Assembly: GCA_016197205.1 (NCBI GenBank)
Contig: JACPWG010000080.1
Span: 1 to 64,000, forward strand
Reading direction: 5' to 3'
From: Planctomycetota bacterium
GTDB taxonomy: Bacteria; Planctomycetota; MHYJ01; WSZJ01; JACPWG01
DNA length: 64,000 nucleotides
Positions 18,220 through 27,228 of the stretch are shown one piece after another. Below the pieces are notes generated by a model. The model was not told the origin of the DNA, searched no databases, and saw only the letters and a program-made list of their open reading frames with translations. The first letter of the stretch is position 1; each line of letters opens with the position of its first letter. A program made the position numbers and the translations under genes.

Positions 18220-19080
18220 ATGGACCCTCAGACCCTCCTGGCCCTCTCCTATACCGTCGGCTTCGTTTCCTTCGTCGCCTTCGCCCTGGTCGGCGTCCGG
18301 CTCTTCAGCAAGGGCTGGGAGGGCTACGAGTCCCAGTATATGGAGGGCGCGGAGACCACCCTGGAGGCCCTCTATCTCACGATCCCGCCTCAACACCTGC
18401 TCTATCTCTCCTTTCTCTGCTTCTTCCTCATCGGCGGCTTCGTGCTCGCCGTCCTCCACAACCCCATCCCCGCGGTCGTCTTCGGCGGCGCGGCGTTCTT
18501 CGCCCCGCAAGTCTACCTTTCGCGCCTGAAGAAGAAGCGCGCCCTGGCCTTCGAAGAGCAGCTCACGGGTTTCATCACCATCATGAACAATTCGCTGAAG
18601 GCCGGCCACAGCCTCCCGGTCGCGCTCGAGGTCATCCGCACCGAAATGAAAAACCCGATGCGCACGGAGATCGCCATCCTGCTCGGGGAACTGCGCCTCG
18701 GCGTCTCCATGGAAAAGGCCCTGCGCAGCCTTTTCGGCCGGATGCCCAGCGAGGACCTCGACCTGATCATGACCGCCATCATGATTTCGGAGAAGGTCGG
18801 CGGCAACCTGACGAACGTCCTCCAGGGACTCGAAGCCACCATCCGCGAACGCTACAAGATGAACGGCAAGGTCCGCGCCCTCACGTCGCAGGGGAAGATG
18901 GAGGGGTTCATCGTCGGCCTCCTGCCCTACGTGCTCGGGCTCGCGATTTCGATGATCGACAAGAAGCTGATCATTCCGCTCCTCACGACGCCGACCGGGT
19001 GGCTCATGATCGCCGCGATCTTCTTTCTCGACCTCATCGGGATCCTCGTGATCCAGTCCATCGTGACGATCGAATTCTAG
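18220..19080 (+). CDS. tadB: Type II/IV pilus inner-membrane platform protein TadB
   Basis: 286 aa GspF-family membrane protein that pairs with TadC to form the platform of Flp/Tad pilus assembly. Hydrophobic segments lie at about residues 8-28, 62-95 and, near the C-terminus, 228-246 and 258-282. The T2SSF domain sits at ~115-250, with LTGFITIMNNSLKAGHSLPVALEVI and MISEKVGGNLTNVLQGL typical of TadB. No TadA ATPase or Flp pilin gene is in the window, so the rest of the locus must be elsewhere. tadC follows but is separated by 702 bp of repeats, unusual for genes normally adjacent. Confidence 0.85.
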   Translation: MDPQTLLALSYTVGFVSFVAFALVGVRLFSKGWEGYESQYMEGAETTLEALYLTIPPQHLLYLSFLCFFLIGGFVLAVLHNPIPAVVFGGAAFFAPQVYLSRLKKKRALAFEEQLTGFITIMNNSLKAGHSLPVALEVIRTEMKNPMRTEIAILLGELRLGVSMEKALRSLFGRMPSEDLDLIMTAIMISEKVGGNLTNVLQGLEATIRERYKMNGKVRALTSQGKMEGFIVGLLPYVLGLAISMIDKKLIIPLLTTPTGWLMIAAIFFLDLIGILVIQSIVTIEF

Positions 19081-19330
19081 GCCGGGCGCTCGAGAGGTGG
19101 AGGTGCCGATACCCAGTGACGGGGGAACCACGGATTCCCCAGCGCAGCCCATGGTCACAACCCAAGGGACGAGCCACCGAGGACGCCGAAAAGACCGAGA
19201 GACGAACCGCGGACGAAGTCCAGTCACGATGCCTGGGGGCGCGGGCCTCCGGCCCGCGCGAACGGCCGCATGGGTTACGACTCGCCGTGGCGGAGTTGAC
19301 GACTGTGTCCGAAGTTCGTCAACGGGCCAC

Positions 19331-19727
19331 TAGACGCGGGCGAAATTTGCAATTTGAAATTTGACTTTTTGCAATTTGAAATTCGGGCATGGTTCAAACG
19401 TGGGTTACAGCCTGCCGTCGGCCGTCTGCCGTAGGGGCGCACCTTGTGTGCGCCCACGACTGGCCGAAAACGGTTGGAGTGCGCGGTGTCGCCAACCGGG
19501 CGGGCACAAGGCCCGCCCCTACGTCCGGACACGAAAGCGTGTTACCCGCACACTGCCCGATTTGAACCATGCCGAAATTCGGACCCGCCGTGCGGGGCGA
19601 ATGCGAGACCTGTCCACAGCGACGCGGAGACGCGGAGGCCGGGCGCTGAGTCCAGCGTCCCCTACCGGCGATAAGCTCTGGCAACGTACGGAGAGATCGA
19701 TTGTAGCTGCACTTCGGGTTGTGGTTC
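19331..19727. repeat. Dispersed ~210-bp repeat, copy 2, split by a MITE
   Basis: Aligns with copy 1 at 5591..5802 from TAGACGCGGGCGAAAT through CTACCGGCGATAAGC and GAGAGATCGATTGTAGCT. It is interrupted after GAAATTCG (19378..19385) by the 188-bp element described separately and resumes with a second GAAATTCG at 19574..19581. It lies in the tadB-tadC gap and contains no gene. Confidence 0.8.
19386..19573. mobile_element. 188-bp MITE with terminal inverted repeats GGCATGGTTCAAA, copy A
   Basis: Left end GGCATGGTTCAAA, right end TTTGAACCATGCC, a perfect 13-bp inverted pair. The element is flanked by an exact 8-bp target duplication GAAATTCG (19378..19385, 19574..19581). Two internal hairpins are built on GGGGCGCAC/GTGCGCCC and GGGCGGGC/GCCCGCCCC. 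A second copy of identical length lies at 60152..60339 in opposite orientation. No coding capacity, so it must have been moved by a transposase encoded elsewhere. Confidence 0.9.
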
Positions 19728-19782
19728 GAATTCACAGGGCCCCCTCGCGCAAGACCCCACGACTCTGCTGACAAGGCCCGCC

Positions 19783-20724
19783 ATGCTCCTCTGGTTCAAC
19801 TCGCTCCTCCTCGCGGGGGCCGTGTTCCTCATCACCTGGACCTTCATCCGGGTGCACACCGAGGTCATGGAACAGAAGCGCGAGGACGATGAGGTGATGG
19901 AGTCCGCCCTGCTCAAGCTCTTCCTGCCGTACATCCGCACCATCGGCTACTTCATTCTGGCCTTCTCGAAGGCGTGCGAGCGGCGCGAGGGACGCGGGAG
20001 GGAAGGGGAAGTCGGCTTCTTCGAGAGCCTTTTCCTCATGGTGCTTCGCGGCTACCTCGCGATGAGGACCAAGACCGAGCAGACCATCGTGGCCGCGGGC
20101 CGCCCTTTCCAGCTCACCGCGGACGAGGCCTACGGCTTCTCGGTCCTCGGCGGCATCCTCGGCCTGCTCTTCGGCCTCATGGACTATTTCGTCGTGAAAA
20201 ACAGGGCGTTCGTGGCGGGCATGGGGCTGATCGGCGCCGTGCTGCCGCTGATGTGGCTCGGGGACCAGGCGCGGCAGAGGCAGGACGCGATGCGGAAAAT
20301 CCTGCCGGTGACGATCGACCTCCTCACGCTCGCGGTGGAGGCGGGTCTGGACTTCACGGCCGCCATCGCCATGGTCATCGACAAGCAGAAGGGCAACCCG
20401 CTCGCGAAGGAGCTGTCGGAAATGCTCCGCGAAGTCCGGATGGGGAAGCCCCGCCGCGAGGCCCTCCGCGACCTGGACCGCCGCTGCGCGCTCGACGAGC
20501 TGTCCCCGGTCGCCAGCGCGCTGATCCAGGCCGACCAGATGGGGTCCGACCTCGGCCCCGTCCTTCGCATCCATTCCGACCAGCTCCGCGTGAAGCGCTT
20601 CCAGAACATCGAGAAGAAATCGAACGAGGCGCCGGTGAAGATGCTCTTCCCGCTCCTCTTTTTTATTTTCCCGACCGTGTTCATCGTGATTTTCGGTCCG
20701 ATCTACCTGTACTTCTTCCAGTAG
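19783..20724 (+). CDS. tadC: Tad pilus inner-membrane platform protein TadC
   Basis: 313 aa GspF-family partner of TadB. An N-terminal transmembrane helix (residues ~3-22) and a central pair (~118-160, SVLGGILGLLFGLMDYFVV and AGMGLIGAVLPLMWLG) precede the T2SSF domain at ~180-290. The domain contains LPVTIDLLTLAVEAGLDFTAA and SALIQADQMGSDLGPVLRIHSDQLR, typical of TadC; a final helix FPLLFFIFPTVFIVIFGPIYL closes the protein. AAGG lies 7 nt before the ATG. The next gene starts 9 bp after the stop, so tadC heads a short operon. Confidence 0.87.
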   Translation: MLLWFNSLLLAGAVFLITWTFIRVHTEVMEQKREDDEVMESALLKLFLPYIRTIGYFILAFSKACERREGRGREGEVGFFESLFLMVLRGYLAMRTKTEQTIVAAGRPFQLTADEAYGFSVLGGILGLLFGLMDYFVVKNRAFVAGMGLIGAVLPLMWLGDQARQRQDAMRKILPVTIDLLTLAVEAGLDFTAAIAMVIDKQKGNPLAKELSEMLREVRMGKPRREALRDLDRRCALDELSPVASALIQADQMGSDLGPVLRIHSDQLRVKRFQNIEKKSNEAPVKMLFPLLFFIFPTVFIVIFGPIYLYFFQ

Positions 20725-20733
20725 GTCCGCCGG

Positions 20734-21990
20734 ATGGCCGCCACCGAGGACGCACCCCGCGATCGCACGCCCAGCGCGCGCCCGCGCCCGCCCCAGAAGG
20801 GGGGAGCCCCTCCGCCCAAGGGCGGGTCCGGGGCGCGTCCGCCGGCGGCCGGCGCAAGCTCCGCGCGTGGGGCCGGTCCGCGCACGGGCGTCGTCAAGAA
20901 GGCGGTCGAGGTTTCGTTCGCCGAGGTGGACGAGTCGGAGTTCGAGCAGGCCTCGCGCGTGGTCCCGCCGAAGAAGCCCGCCCGCTCCTCCTCGGCCGCG
21001 CCGGCGCGTTCGTCCGGGGCGGCTCCGGCCCGCTCTTCCGCCGCCGGTGCAGGCGCGAAGCCCGGCGCGTCGCGCGCCGGCAAGGGCTCGGGCCCTGCGC
21101 CCGCCGCCGGTCCGGAGGCCGCGTCACCGGGCCGCTCCGGCGGCGCGTCGAAACTGGGAAAAACGGACCCCCGGAGGACGACCGGCGGTGCGCCGGGCCT
21201 CGCCGCGGGGGGTGGGGAGGAGGGGCTGAACCTGAAGGAGCAGCCCCGGATCACCCTCATCCTCGGCACCGGCGCGATCCTCGGCGTCCTTTTCGTGTGC
21301 CTGATCATCCTCAACCAGGCCACCACCGTGAGCACGGTCGAGGTGGCCCTGGAGATGCGCGCGGGCGAGATCCAGGTCCGACACGAGACGTGGAAGGAGG
21401 GGAATCCCGTTTTCGACATCTTGTCGAGCGATCCGGAGGTCGTCGAGGCCAAGCCCTTCCTCTACCAGGAAGAGTCCGACATGGTCCACTTCCTGATCGT
21501 CGCGAAAACCGAAGGACAGTCGGACGTGCAGCTCGTCTACAATAACAAGGACTCGAAGCTCTACCACGTGAAGGTGGAGCCGAAGCCGAAGCTCAAGTCC
21601 GACTGGCTGGACCTGAAGAAGGAGCAGCTCCTCGAACGCGTGCGGGGCACGATCCAACTCGCGGACGATTTTCATCGGGACGGTTCGAAGAGCCTTGACA
21701 ACTACTACAAGGCGGTGAAGAATTACAAGCTTGCGGTGCAGATGTTGAAGTCCGTGCGGATGTACAACTACCTGCCCGAGTACAAGGACGTCTCGGAGAA
21801 GCTGCGGGTCGCCGAGAAGGACCTGGACGACGTGTACAACAAGTGCGACGCGGAGTACCAGGTCGCCGTCGACCGGGAGCTGAATGCGAAGGCACGGCCG
21901 CTCCTCGAGGTGCTGCTGAAGATCATCCCCGACGAGGGGGACGAGCGCTACCACAAGAACAAGACGCTGCTCGAATACAAGCATCAGTAG
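20734..21990 (+). CDS. Single-pass membrane protein with pilus-secretin-N-like domain
   Basis: 418 aa. Residues 1-165 are a disordered Pro/Ala/Gly-rich cytoplasmic region. One transmembrane helix follows at ~172-194 (LILGTGAILGVLFVCLIIL). The next ~100 residues (GEIQVRHETWKEG...FDILSSDPEVVEAKP...IVAKTEGQSDVQLVY) resemble the small beta domain at the N-terminus of CpaC/RcpA-type pilus secretins, where a DPEVAD-like turn is typical. The C-terminal ~130 residues are helical and TPR-like. It starts 9 bp after tadC and is probably co-transcribed, suggesting a Tad assembly accessory role. The secretin-like match is an inference from pattern only. Confidence 0.6.
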   Translation: MAATEDAPRDRTPSARPRPPQKGGAPPPKGGSGARPPAAGASSARGAGPRTGVVKKAVEVSFAEVDESEFEQASRVVPPKKPARSSSAAPARSSGAAPARSSAAGAGAKPGASRAGKGSGPAPAAGPEAASPGRSGGASKLGKTDPRRTTGGAPGLAAGGGEEGLNLKEQPRITLILGTGAILGVLFVCLIILNQATTVSTVEVALEMRAGEIQVRHETWKEGNPVFDILSSDPEVVEAKPFLYQEESDMVHFLIVAKTEGQSDVQLVYNNKDSKLYHVKVEPKPKLKSDWLDLKKEQLLERVRGTIQLADDFHRDGSKSLDNYYKAVKNYKLAVQMLKSVRMYNYLPEYKDVSEKLRVAEKDLDDVYNKCDAEYQVAVDRELNAKARPLLEVLLKIIPDEGDERYHKNKTLLEYKHQ

Positions 21991-22021
21991 TAAGAGTGGG
22001 TACTGGGCGGCGCTCGAGGAC

Positions 22022-22086
22022 GGAACCACAGATTGCACAGATTCAACGAGATTCCACAGATTACGAATCTGTGAAATCTGTGGTTT
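22022..22086. repeat. Inverted repeat of 'CACAGATT' words
   Basis: ACCACAGATTGCACAGATT, CCACAGATTACGAATCTGTG and AAATCTGTGGTT form nested palindromes. The core CACAGATT-ACG-AATCTGTG is perfect. It lies between two plus-strand genes of the tad cluster, in a 200-bp gap. Confidence 0.65.
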
Positions 22087-22190
22087 CGTCGTCGCTTGGC
22101 TGCGGCACTGCCGCGCTGTGAAAGCCGTGGTTTCGAAGGCGTTCGATCCCAGACAAGACGATCGAATTCATACCCCAGGGAGCCCCTGCG

Positions 22191-24317
22191 ATGGCCAAGG
22201 GCGAGGACCGCAACAAGGTGGTGGGCAAGCTCGCGATGAAGCCCGACACCACTCGCTGGAAGGATACGCCTCCGCCCGCGGACAAGGACGGCGAGGAGGC
22301 GGGCTCCAAGAAGGCCGGCGGGAGGCGGATCGTGGCGAACTGCCAGGCCGCCCTGCTCCTGATCGACGGCCGGCTCGTCGTCCGCGAGGTGGACCTGGAG
22401 GGCAAGGTCATCGTGAACGGGAATGCCGTCACGCAGGGCCGGCTGAAGGAGGGGGACTACCTCCAGCTCGGCGACTACGAGCTGTACGTCGCGGAGACCA
22501 CGCTCCCGGGCGAAAGGTCCTCGAAGACGACGGGTTCGACGGCCGTGCTCAAGGGCGTGAAAGTGATCGAGGCGGAGGAGGACGCGCGCTCGGCGTCCGG
22601 TGAACGCGCGGCCGCGGCGGGCGCCGGGCTCCCACCGATTCCTACGCTGCCGGCGGCCCCGCCGCGCCGGGGCCCGGAGACGGTCGCGGACGAGGACGTC
22701 CCCCCCGCGCGCGCGCCGGCGCCTTCCCTGTCCGGCCGGGGCGCGGACACCGCCGCGGAGGCGGACGACGGCGGGGTGGTCTACGAAGAGGTCGAGGACG
22801 ACGCCTTCGACGTGGCCCTCTCCGGGAGCGCGCCCGGGATCGGCGAGGCGGCGCCCGGACCGAAGTCCCTCCTGGACCGGATCCCCCCCGACAAACGCAA
22901 GCCGCTCGCGCTCGTGGCGGGCTTCCTCGTCGTCTTCTTCGGGGTCGGCCTCTGGCTGAAGCACGGCCAGACGCCGGAGGAAGTGCCCCTCACGCTCGGC
23001 GAACTGCTCGCGCCCGGGCTCGAGGCTTTCGAGAAAAACGAGTTCGCCGAGGCCCTCACGACCTTCGAAAAGGTGAAGAAGGCCTGCCCGGAGTCGAAGC
23101 TGCCGAAGTCCCTGATCGACCTCGCGCGCCAGTTCCGCGACGAGAAGGGGGACCTTTCGAAATTCGACTGGAAGGGCGCGCAGAGCAAGGTCAAGGACAT
23201 CCAGGCCTGCGAGGGCGCCGAGGAGAACATCAAGAAGTTCTCGAAGGAGAAGCTCGCGTGGCTGGAGCGCGAGGAGAAGTGTTCGGGCGACGTGAGCGAG
23301 GCGATCGACAACGCGGAGAAGGGGAACTTCGAGAACGCCCTGCTGCTCATCGAGAAAGTGCTGGCGGAGCACCCGCAGAGCGACTCCCTCATTTTCGTCC
23401 AGGGGGAGCTGACGAAGTGGCGGGCGAGCGTGCGGAACAACTACATCGCGAAGGCCCGGGAGTTCTTGAGCGGGCAGAATCCGAACTGGAAGGAGGCGAT
23501 CGCCAACTTCGAAAAGGCCCAGACCTTCGTCAAACAGGAGGACCCCGAGATCCCCGCCGAGATCGTGCGCTGCCAGTCGAACCTGAAGACGCAGAAGGAG
23601 CTGGAAGAGGTGCTCAGCCTTTTCGAGCAGGCGCACTACCCGGACGCGCTCGAGCGTCTCGAACGGATCAAAAGCGGCGGCTTCTACGACCGCGCGATCA
23701 CGAACCTGCGCGGCCAGATCGTCTCGGAGCAGACCTACCGCCAGGCCGTGCAGGCGTACCGGATCAAGGATGCGCGGCGCGCCTCGGACCTGCTCGCGCG
23801 TTGCGCCTCCGACAAGAAGTGCTCGGAGCTGATGAACAAGATCCGGCTCGTCGAGTCCGGGCTGGAGCAGGGGCGCCGCCTGCTGGGCACGCGCGACTAC
23901 AGGGAGGCGATGAAGGCCTTTCAGTCGGTGCTGTCCGCGGAGCCGGATCAGGCCAACCCCTATAGCAGGGACGCCTCCGAGGGCTTCAAGACGTGCAAGG
24001 CGCGCATGGCCGAGCAAGCCGTCGCGAGCTACGCGCGCGGCGAGTCCAGCTACAAGGCGGAGCGTTACGGCGAGGCCCTGGACGAGTTCCAGAAGGCGCT
24101 CGAGTATGACGAGGGAGGCACCCTCGCGAACCGGGTCAAGACGCGCGTGCTCGCGGACGCGGAAAAGCTCTTCAAGGAAGTGCACACGCACTTCATCACG
24201 AGCAACGTCACGCAGTCGGACTACCAGGCGCTGCAGATCCTCGTGAACTACCTCGACAAGAACCATCACGTGTGGGGCGAGGCGCAGAAGCTGCTCAAGG
24301 GCAAGCCGCCCAAGTAG
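22191..24317 (+). CDS. FHA-domain membrane protein with C-terminal helical repeats
   Basis: 708 aa; AGGGAG lies 8 nt before the ATG. Residues ~50-105 match the second half of an FHA domain (LLIDGRLVVREVDLEGKVIVNG...LKEGDYLQLGDYELYV), a phosphothreonine-binding fold, although the usual N-terminal GR..S signature is not obvious. A low-complexity linker (~125-225) precedes one transmembrane helix at ~237-257. The extracytoplasmic 450 residues are helical, with TPR-like periodicity (e.g. ALTTFEKVKKACPESK, ALLLIEKVLAEHPQSD, ALDEFQKALEYDEGG). It lies at the end of the tad-linked set; FHA proteins are frequent Tad/secretion partners and link to Ser/Thr kinases. Role inferred from context. Confidence 0.65.
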   Translation: MAKGEDRNKVVGKLAMKPDTTRWKDTPPPADKDGEEAGSKKAGGRRIVANCQAALLLIDGRLVVREVDLEGKVIVNGNAVTQGRLKEGDYLQLGDYELYVAETTLPGERSSKTTGSTAVLKGVKVIEAEEDARSASGERAAAAGAGLPPIPTLPAAPPRRGPETVADEDVPPARAPAPSLSGRGADTAAEADDGGVVYEEVEDDAFDVALSGSAPGIGEAAPGPKSLLDRIPPDKRKPLALVAGFLVVFFGVGLWLKHGQTPEEVPLTLGELLAPGLEAFEKNEFAEALTTFEKVKKACPESKLPKSLIDLARQFRDEKGDLSKFDWKGAQSKVKDIQACEGAEENIKKFSKEKLAWLEREEKCSGDVSEAIDNAEKGNFENALLLIEKVLAEHPQSDSLIFVQGELTKWRASVRNNYIAKAREFLSGQNPNWKEAIANFEKAQTFVKQEDPEIPAEIVRCQSNLKTQKELEEVLSLFEQAHYPDALERLERIKSGGFYDRAITNLRGQIVSEQTYRQAVQAYRIKDARRASDLLARCASDKKCSELMNKIRLVESGLEQGRRLLGTRDYREAMKAFQSVLSAEPDQANPYSRDASEGFKTCKARMAEQAVASYARGESSYKAERYGEALDEFQKALEYDEGGTLANRVKTRVLADAEKLFKEVHTHFITSNVTQSDYQALQILVNYLDKNHHVWGEAQKLLKGKPPK

Positions 24318-24534
24318 CGGCGCCGGACGCGCGGTCCGCCCGCGTGCGGCGGCGCGGCGACGCTTCGCCGCCCGAAGGCCGATTCGCCGCGGGTTTGATT
24401 TCAGGTTTGCATTTCACGTCCCGAAATCGGATAATCAGGCACGGTTCAACTCTACGGGTCTAAAGGCAGGAATTCGAGGGTTACCTGGATACGTTGGCTT
24501 CTGAGTCCTGCCCAGAATCCTCCTTCAGGGCCCC

Positions 24535-24922
24535 CTAGTGGGCCTTCAACATCGCTCCTGGGGGCTCACGAACTGGGCACGATTGCGGCGAAACAGGTCT
24601 GCGACGGTCACACGGAACCGCGACCGTGAGGAGCGGTCTCCGAGCGTTCTTCCAGAGCCGCGGATTCGACCTCGCCGCCCGAGGGGTTCCCACGGCGCTC
24701 GCCTGCGGGTCGGCAGCCTCGAACCGGAGGTCATGGCAGGACGCCCCCAGACCGCTCCCTCACGGTCGCGGCTCGGTTTTCACGCGGCACGCCAGGAGCC
24801 CCAGGGCCCCGAGTGGACCTACAACTTTTCCGCTGTGCGTGTTGGACACCGGGTGCCTCGAGGCGAGACGCGTCCGCGACGGACAGGAAGGACCTACGGA
24901 AACGACCTTGAAGGCCCCCTAG
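24535..24922. mobile_element. 388-bp element with ~20-bp inverted ends bounded by CTAG, copy A
   Basis: Left end CTAGTGGGCCTTCAACATCG, right end (reverse complement) CTAGGGGGCCTTCAAGGTCG. The terminal CTAG may be part of the element or a duplicated target. The interior carries an inverted pair of GGAACCGCGACCGTGAGG-type and CCTCACGGTCGCGGCTCGG words. It has no plausible gene. A second element with matching ends but different interior is at 61143..61509. Confidence 0.6.
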
Positions 24923-25020
24923 TGTCCCGTCTACGCCTATTCTGCTAGTTCGCCGGGCGCTCCGTGGAGGTCGGCTGGCTCCCGTCAGGTAGAGATTTCA
25001 GGGAAGCCTTTCGATGCGCT

Positions 25021-25250
25021 TGTCATCCCTTCGGCCCGGCTCAGGGCAGGCTCTGAGCGAAGCGAAGCGCCGCAGCGCGGAGCGAAGTGAAGGATCCAAA
25101 CCAAGCGTAGCGACCGCTTTTCTCGACAGGGCACCGGCTCGCCCACGACACGGCCCGAGGGCCGGTTGAGAAGGTTGGGCGTCCGTCATTGCTTGGATCC
25201 TTCGCTTCGCGCTGCGGCGCTCCGCTCAGGATGACATGTCGGGATGACGG
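25021..25250. repeat. Long imperfect inverted repeat 'GGATCCTTCGCTTCGC'
   Basis: The left arm (25051..25106) contains AGCGAAGCGCCGCAGCGCGG and GAAGGATCCAAACCAAGC. The right arm (25190..25236) contains GCTTGGATCCTTCGCTTCGC and GCTGCGGCGCTCCGCTCAGG. The ~85-bp loop is GC-rich. With the CTAG-bounded element it occupies the 1.2-kb gap 24318..25551, in which I see no gene. Confidence 0.65.
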
Positions 25251-25551
25251 GTTCACCGAACGCGTACTCCGCTACAGCGGCGGACCCTTGGAATTAGCGT
25301 AGACGGGACTCTAGCCTCGCATCCAACTCCTTGGATCGCCCAATTCCTAGGAATTCGACAAAGAGAACCCGACGGTGATCCTGGCCGTGGTGTGCTTTCT
25401 GATAAGCGTTCATAAGACTAGCGATTCAAATAAGTTGCGATCGCGTGTCGCTCGCCTGTAGTCCTGGCACGGTTCGTGCGTTTAGTCTGCTGAATCCGCC
25501 CATTTGCGGGCTTGTCGTGTGCGGCATCCCGAGCCTCTTAAGGAGAGTCGT

Positions 25552-27228
25552 ATGTTCAAGGGGTTGCAGAGCTGGGCCGGCGTGCTCTTCACGCTGGCGC
25601 TGGCCGTAGGCCTCGTCGGAGGCGGCGCCGCGAGCTGGGCGCAGGAAGAAGGGGCCGAGAAGGGCGCGCCGGCGGCCCAGGCGAGCCCCGTGAAGCTCGC
25701 CCTTGGACTCAAGGAGAACAACGGCGTCGCCGTGTTCTCGCTCGAGGTGTCCAACAAGGCCCCCACGCCTCAGAACCTCTCCTTCGCCTCTTCCCAGAAG
25801 TACGACTTCGTGGTCACCCAGGTGGCCACGGGGGAGATCGTCTGGAAGTGGTCCGACCAGCAGGTCTTCACGCAGGAGGCGCAGACCAAGTCGGTCGAGT
25901 CCAGCCAGGCGTGGAACGTGAACGAGGCGTGGTACTACAAGGACGTCCCGGAGGGGATGTACGCCGTGACGGCGGTGCTGACGACCAACCCGCCGGTCAA
26001 CAGCGAACCTCAGCTCGTCCCCTTCCTGCTCCCCGCGAAGGTCAATTTCACGATCGACCACAAGGAAGGCGAAGCGACCTTCACCTTTGCCCTTGAAAAC
26101 AAGGACCAGAAGCCGCTGTCCTTCGCGTTCGCGAACGACCAGCAGATGGACTTCCTCGTGAAGAGGAAGGCGGACGGCACGGTGCTGTGGAAGGCGAGCG
26201 AGGGGAAGACCCCGAATCCGACGCCTTCGGAGAAGTCCCTGGCGCCGGGCGAGAAGCTGGCGTTCACGGAGAAGTGGAATTTCAAGAGCGCGACCAAGGA
26301 CGCCTACACGGTGACGGCGGTCCTGACCTCGACGCCCCCGCTGTACACGGAAGCGCGTGAACTGGACTTCCTCGCGGCCGCGGGCGGCGAGGGCGGCTAC
26401 TACGGCGGCGGGAGCGGGAGCGGCGTGGGCAGCGACGGCTCCGGCATCGCCGCGGGCAGCGGCGAGGGCAAGGGCGAGGGTAAGGGCGACGGCAAGGGCA
26501 GCTCGAGCGGCGGGTCCGGCTCCGGCGGCGGCACGGGCGACGACCGGATCGCGGCCTTGAACAGCGACCCGAACGCGATGGACGGCGGCGGCGCCGGCGG
26601 CTCGGGCGGCGGCATCGGCGGCCCGAGCGGTGGTGACGGTGGTGGCTTCTCCGGCGGCGGCGGCTCCGGCGCCGGTGGCGGCATGGGAGACGGTGGAATC
26701 GGTTCGAGCCCGGGCAGCGGCAGCGGCGGTGGCAGCGGCGATTCCGGCGGTGGAACCATCGGCGGCGGCGGTAGCGGCGGCAGCGGCGACGGCGGCGGCT
26801 TCCCCGGTGGCGGCGATGGCGGTTTCGGCGGCTCGCCGGGCGGCGGCGGCTCGGGTGGCGGTGGCTTCCCGGGCGGCGGCGACGGCGGCGGCTTCGGCTT
26901 CCCCGGCGGCGGCGGGACCGGGGGCGGTTTCCCCGGCGGTGGTGACGGCGGCTGGGGCACGCCGGGCGGCTCCGGGCCTGGCCAGAACGGCGGGTTCCCG
27001 GGCGGCGGCGACGGCGGCTTCGGCTTCCCGGGCGGCGGGATGCCCGGCGGCGGCGGCTTCCCCGGCGGTGATGGTGGCTGGGGTGGCGGCTGGGACGGGA
27101 CCGGCGGCATGGGCGGCGGGACCGGCGGCGGCGGCGGCGACACCGGCTCTTGGGGCCAGGATCCGACCGGCGGGACCGGCGGCTTCGGCAATACGGGCGG
27201 CGGTGGCGGCGGCGGCGGCGGCGGCTAG
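25552..27228 (+). CDS. Secreted protein with two BsuPI-like domains and a Gly-rich tail
   Basis: 558 aa from ATG 25552, with AAGGAGAG 4 nt upstream. Residues 1-30 are a signal peptide ending ASWAQ. Two similar beta domains follow (about 45-145 and 160-270), each with the BsuPI pattern F.S.Q.(Y/M)DF.V, then G.(I/V)(V/L)WK.S, a W near the end and a YAVTAVLT/YTVTAVLT strand. BsuPI is the intracellular proteinase inhibitor domain, also common in secreted proteins. The rest (~275-558) is Gly-rich with PGGGDGG-type repeats. The frame stops at TAG 27226..27228 but continues open with the same composition to 27897. Likely cell-surface; function unknown. Confidence 0.75.
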   Translation: MFKGLQSWAGVLFTLALAVGLVGGGAASWAQEEGAEKGAPAAQASPVKLALGLKENNGVAVFSLEVSNKAPTPQNLSFASSQKYDFVVTQVATGEIVWKWSDQQVFTQEAQTKSVESSQAWNVNEAWYYKDVPEGMYAVTAVLTTNPPVNSEPQLVPFLLPAKVNFTIDHKEGEATFTFALENKDQKPLSFAFANDQQMDFLVKRKADGTVLWKASEGKTPNPTPSEKSLAPGEKLAFTEKWNFKSATKDAYTVTAVLTSTPPLYTEARELDFLAAAGGEGGYYGGGSGSGVGSDGSGIAAGSGEGKGEGKGDGKGSSSGGSGSGGGTGDDRIAALNSDPNAMDGGGAGGSGGGIGGPSGGDGGGFSGGGGSGAGGGMGDGGIGSSPGSGSGGGSGDSGGGTIGGGGSGGSGDGGGFPGGGDGGFGGSPGGGGSGGGGFPGGGDGGGFGFPGGGGTGGGFPGGGDGGWGTPGGSGPGQNGGFPGGGDGGFGFPGGGMPGGGGFPGGDGGWGGGWDGTGGMGGGTGGGGGDTGSWGQDPTGGTGGFGNTGGGGGGGGGG

